Shown here: one piece after another, positions 50,982-52,012 of the stretch
How the letters are laid out: every line of letters begins with the position of its first letter
How positions within the stretch are numbered: the stretch's first letter is position 1
Assembly: GCA_902764875.1 (NCBI GenBank)
Contig: CACWXP010000023.1
Location: forward strand, 1-52,012
From: an uncultured Eubacteriales bacterium
Lineage (GTDB): Bacteria; Bacillota; Clostridia; Christensenellales; Aristaeellaceae
Direction: 5' to 3'
Length of the DNA: 52,012 bases
The notes under the pieces: model-generated
The model's input: the letters and a program-made list of their open reading frames with translations, nothing else
The model's database searches: none
Told to the model about the DNA's origin: nothing
Made by a program: the position numbers and the translations under genes

Positions 50982-52012
50982 TTACGCACATTTACGGCAT
51001 CTGCCTCCTGATTTCTGTGGGTTTCTTTATCTACATGGCGCAGAAAAACTACCATAACATGGATGCCTATTTATGGTCCATTATGCTCCTGTGTCCCATC
51101 GTTATCATGGGATACTGGCTGAAGTCCCAGGCGGAAACGACGGAAGCCGTGGCGGTCCTGTTCTGCTTTATCTATCTGGAAAGCACCGTCCTGGTCATGG
51201 TGCTTCTCTTTGCCATGCTCCGCAACATGGGCATTCCCGTGCAGGCCTGGATGAAAATCGCCGGTTACGGCGCCGCCGCGGTTCACATGGCCATCGTGTG
51301 CCTCAGCGTCCACTCGGGCATGTATTATCAGTCCATTGAGATCATTCCGACGGCCATGGGCAATGCCACAAAGATGACGGACGGTCCCATGAAGCCCTTT
51401 CATTATGTGTTCCTCGGCGCCGTCTTCATCTGGCTGATGGGCATGCTGATTCTGGGCATCCGGAGAAACGGCACGTATTCCCGGCGCTCCCTGATTTATT
51501 TCGGCAGCGCCCTGGGCATCGGGCTGCTGACCCATCTGCTGGAGGGAATTGCGGATTCGGATTTCACCATCCTGCCCGCGCTCTACGTGGTGGGGGAATT
51601 GATCATTGTCCTGGATTACGATTACACCCACGCCCATGACATTTCCTGCGTCCTGGCGGATCTTCAGGAGAAAAGCCGCAGCCGGGGCTACGTGGCCGTC
51701 AGCCGGAACAGGACCTTTCTGGGCTGCAACGACATGGCCAAGTCCTTCCTCGGCTTCCTGAAGGAGCAGCGGGTGGATGAGAAGATCACGGAAGACGATG
51801 AATACAAGCTTCAGGTACTCCGCCTGATTGATGCCTTTGAGCAAAACGGAACGGAAAGCAACCGGTTCCAGCTGGGGGAAATGACCTGCGCCTGCGAAAT
51901 CTCTCCAATGACTACCCGGAACGGCAAACGGAGCATCGGCTATCTGCTGGATCTGCGGGATGCCACGGAGGAACAGAGGAACTATGACATCATCAAGCAC
52001 TACAACGAGAGC
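50978..52012 (+). CDS. Multi-TM sensor protein, cut by the window end
   Basis: 345 residues visible, no stop. About seven hydrophobic segments (5-25, 36-48, 55-85, 90-110, 140-160, 172-190 and 195-212) are followed by a cytoplasmic helix and a PAS-like stretch (YVAVSRNRTFLGCNDMAKSF). The layout is that of N-terminal 7TM sensor modules joined to a GGDEF, kinase or cyclase output, which would lie beyond 52012. ATG overlaps the stop of the preceding kinase-like gene (ATGA), so translation is coupled and the two probably work together. Confidence 0.75.
   Translation, partial: MITHIYGICLLISVGFFIYMAQKNYHNMDAYLWSIMLLCPIVIMGYWLKSQAETTEAVAVLFCFIYLESTVLVMVLLFAMLRNMGIPVQAWMKIAGYGAAAVHMAIVCLSVHSGMYYQSIEIIPTAMGNATKMTDGPMKPFHYVFLGAVFIWLMGMLILGIRRNGTYSRRSLIYFGSALGIGLLTHLLEGIADSDFTILPALYVVGELIIVLDYDYTHAHDISCVLADLQEKSRSRGYVAVSRNRTFLGCNDMAKSFLGFLKEQRVDEKITEDDEYKLQVLRLIDAFEQNGTESNRFQLGEMTCACEISPMTTRNGKRSIGYLLDLRDATEEQRNYDIIKHYNES

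Overview
The window reads as a chromosomal segment of a GC-rich (high-50s % by eye) Gram-positive clostridial bacterium, most likely an anaerobic fibre-degrading gut or rumen species. The evidence is the Firmicutes-type order rimP-nusA-ylxR-ylxQ-infB-rbfA-nrnA-truB-ribF, strong AGGAGG ribosome sites, TTGACA/TATAAT promoters, cytoplasmic plant-polysaccharide enzymes (pectin methylesterase-like, GH10, GH31), glycogen genes (glgB, glgP) and exported repeat proteins. The genus is not determined from sequence alone. No tRNA, rRNA, CRISPR array or intact mobile element was seen.

Layout. 1-10.5 kb is an accessory 'graveyard': a broken serine dehydratase piece, a 5'-truncated double-glycine leader peptide gene, a headless HAD phosphatase, an ACT-domain gene with an internal deletion, the tail of an IscB-like (IS200/IS605 superfamily) gene and a DUF3800 stub. 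These lie between working genes: a diguanylate cyclase, a rhomboid protease, an amidohydrolase-esterase operon, a PspC-domain protein and a Nudix hydrolase. 10.48-10.74 kb is a compact transcription unit with a near-consensus promoter, a perfect Shine-Dalgarno block with no start codon and a terminator; it is probably a structured small RNA. 10.7-19.2 kb carries two small exported or leader-type proteins and a c-di-GMP block: a two-receptor/degenerate-GGDEF/EAL protein and a Cache-HAMP-GGDEF protein in one operon, facing a receptor-only paralogue behind a pectinesterase gene.

19.3-30.4 kb is metabolic: a serA-like dehydrogenase, an ATPase-CYTH fusion, a secreted repeat protein with glgB, GH31, GH10, then a MATE exporter divergent from a MerR regulator. 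The GH10 gene and the MATE gene have nearly identical MerR-type promoters with 19-bp spacers, which suggests one small regulon. 30.4-39 kb is the nusA-infB operon, behind a promoter with a perfect 11-bp palindrome and a long leader. 39-52 kb holds glgP, exported proteins, two Lys/Ala-rich histone-H1-like proteins, a thermolysin-type protease, a potassium channel, a DHH phosphoesterase, a histidine-kinase-like protein that lacks the phospho-accepting histidine, and a multi-membrane-segment sensor cut by the window end.

How it fits together: c-di-GMP synthesis and breakdown are tied to extracellular amino-acid-type receptors beside pectin and xylan enzymes, and glycogen synthesis and breakdown are encoded in the same neighbourhood. 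This suggests a surface-attached fibre degrader that senses solutes and stores glucose. That picture is inference; the individual gene calls rest on motifs described in each entry.
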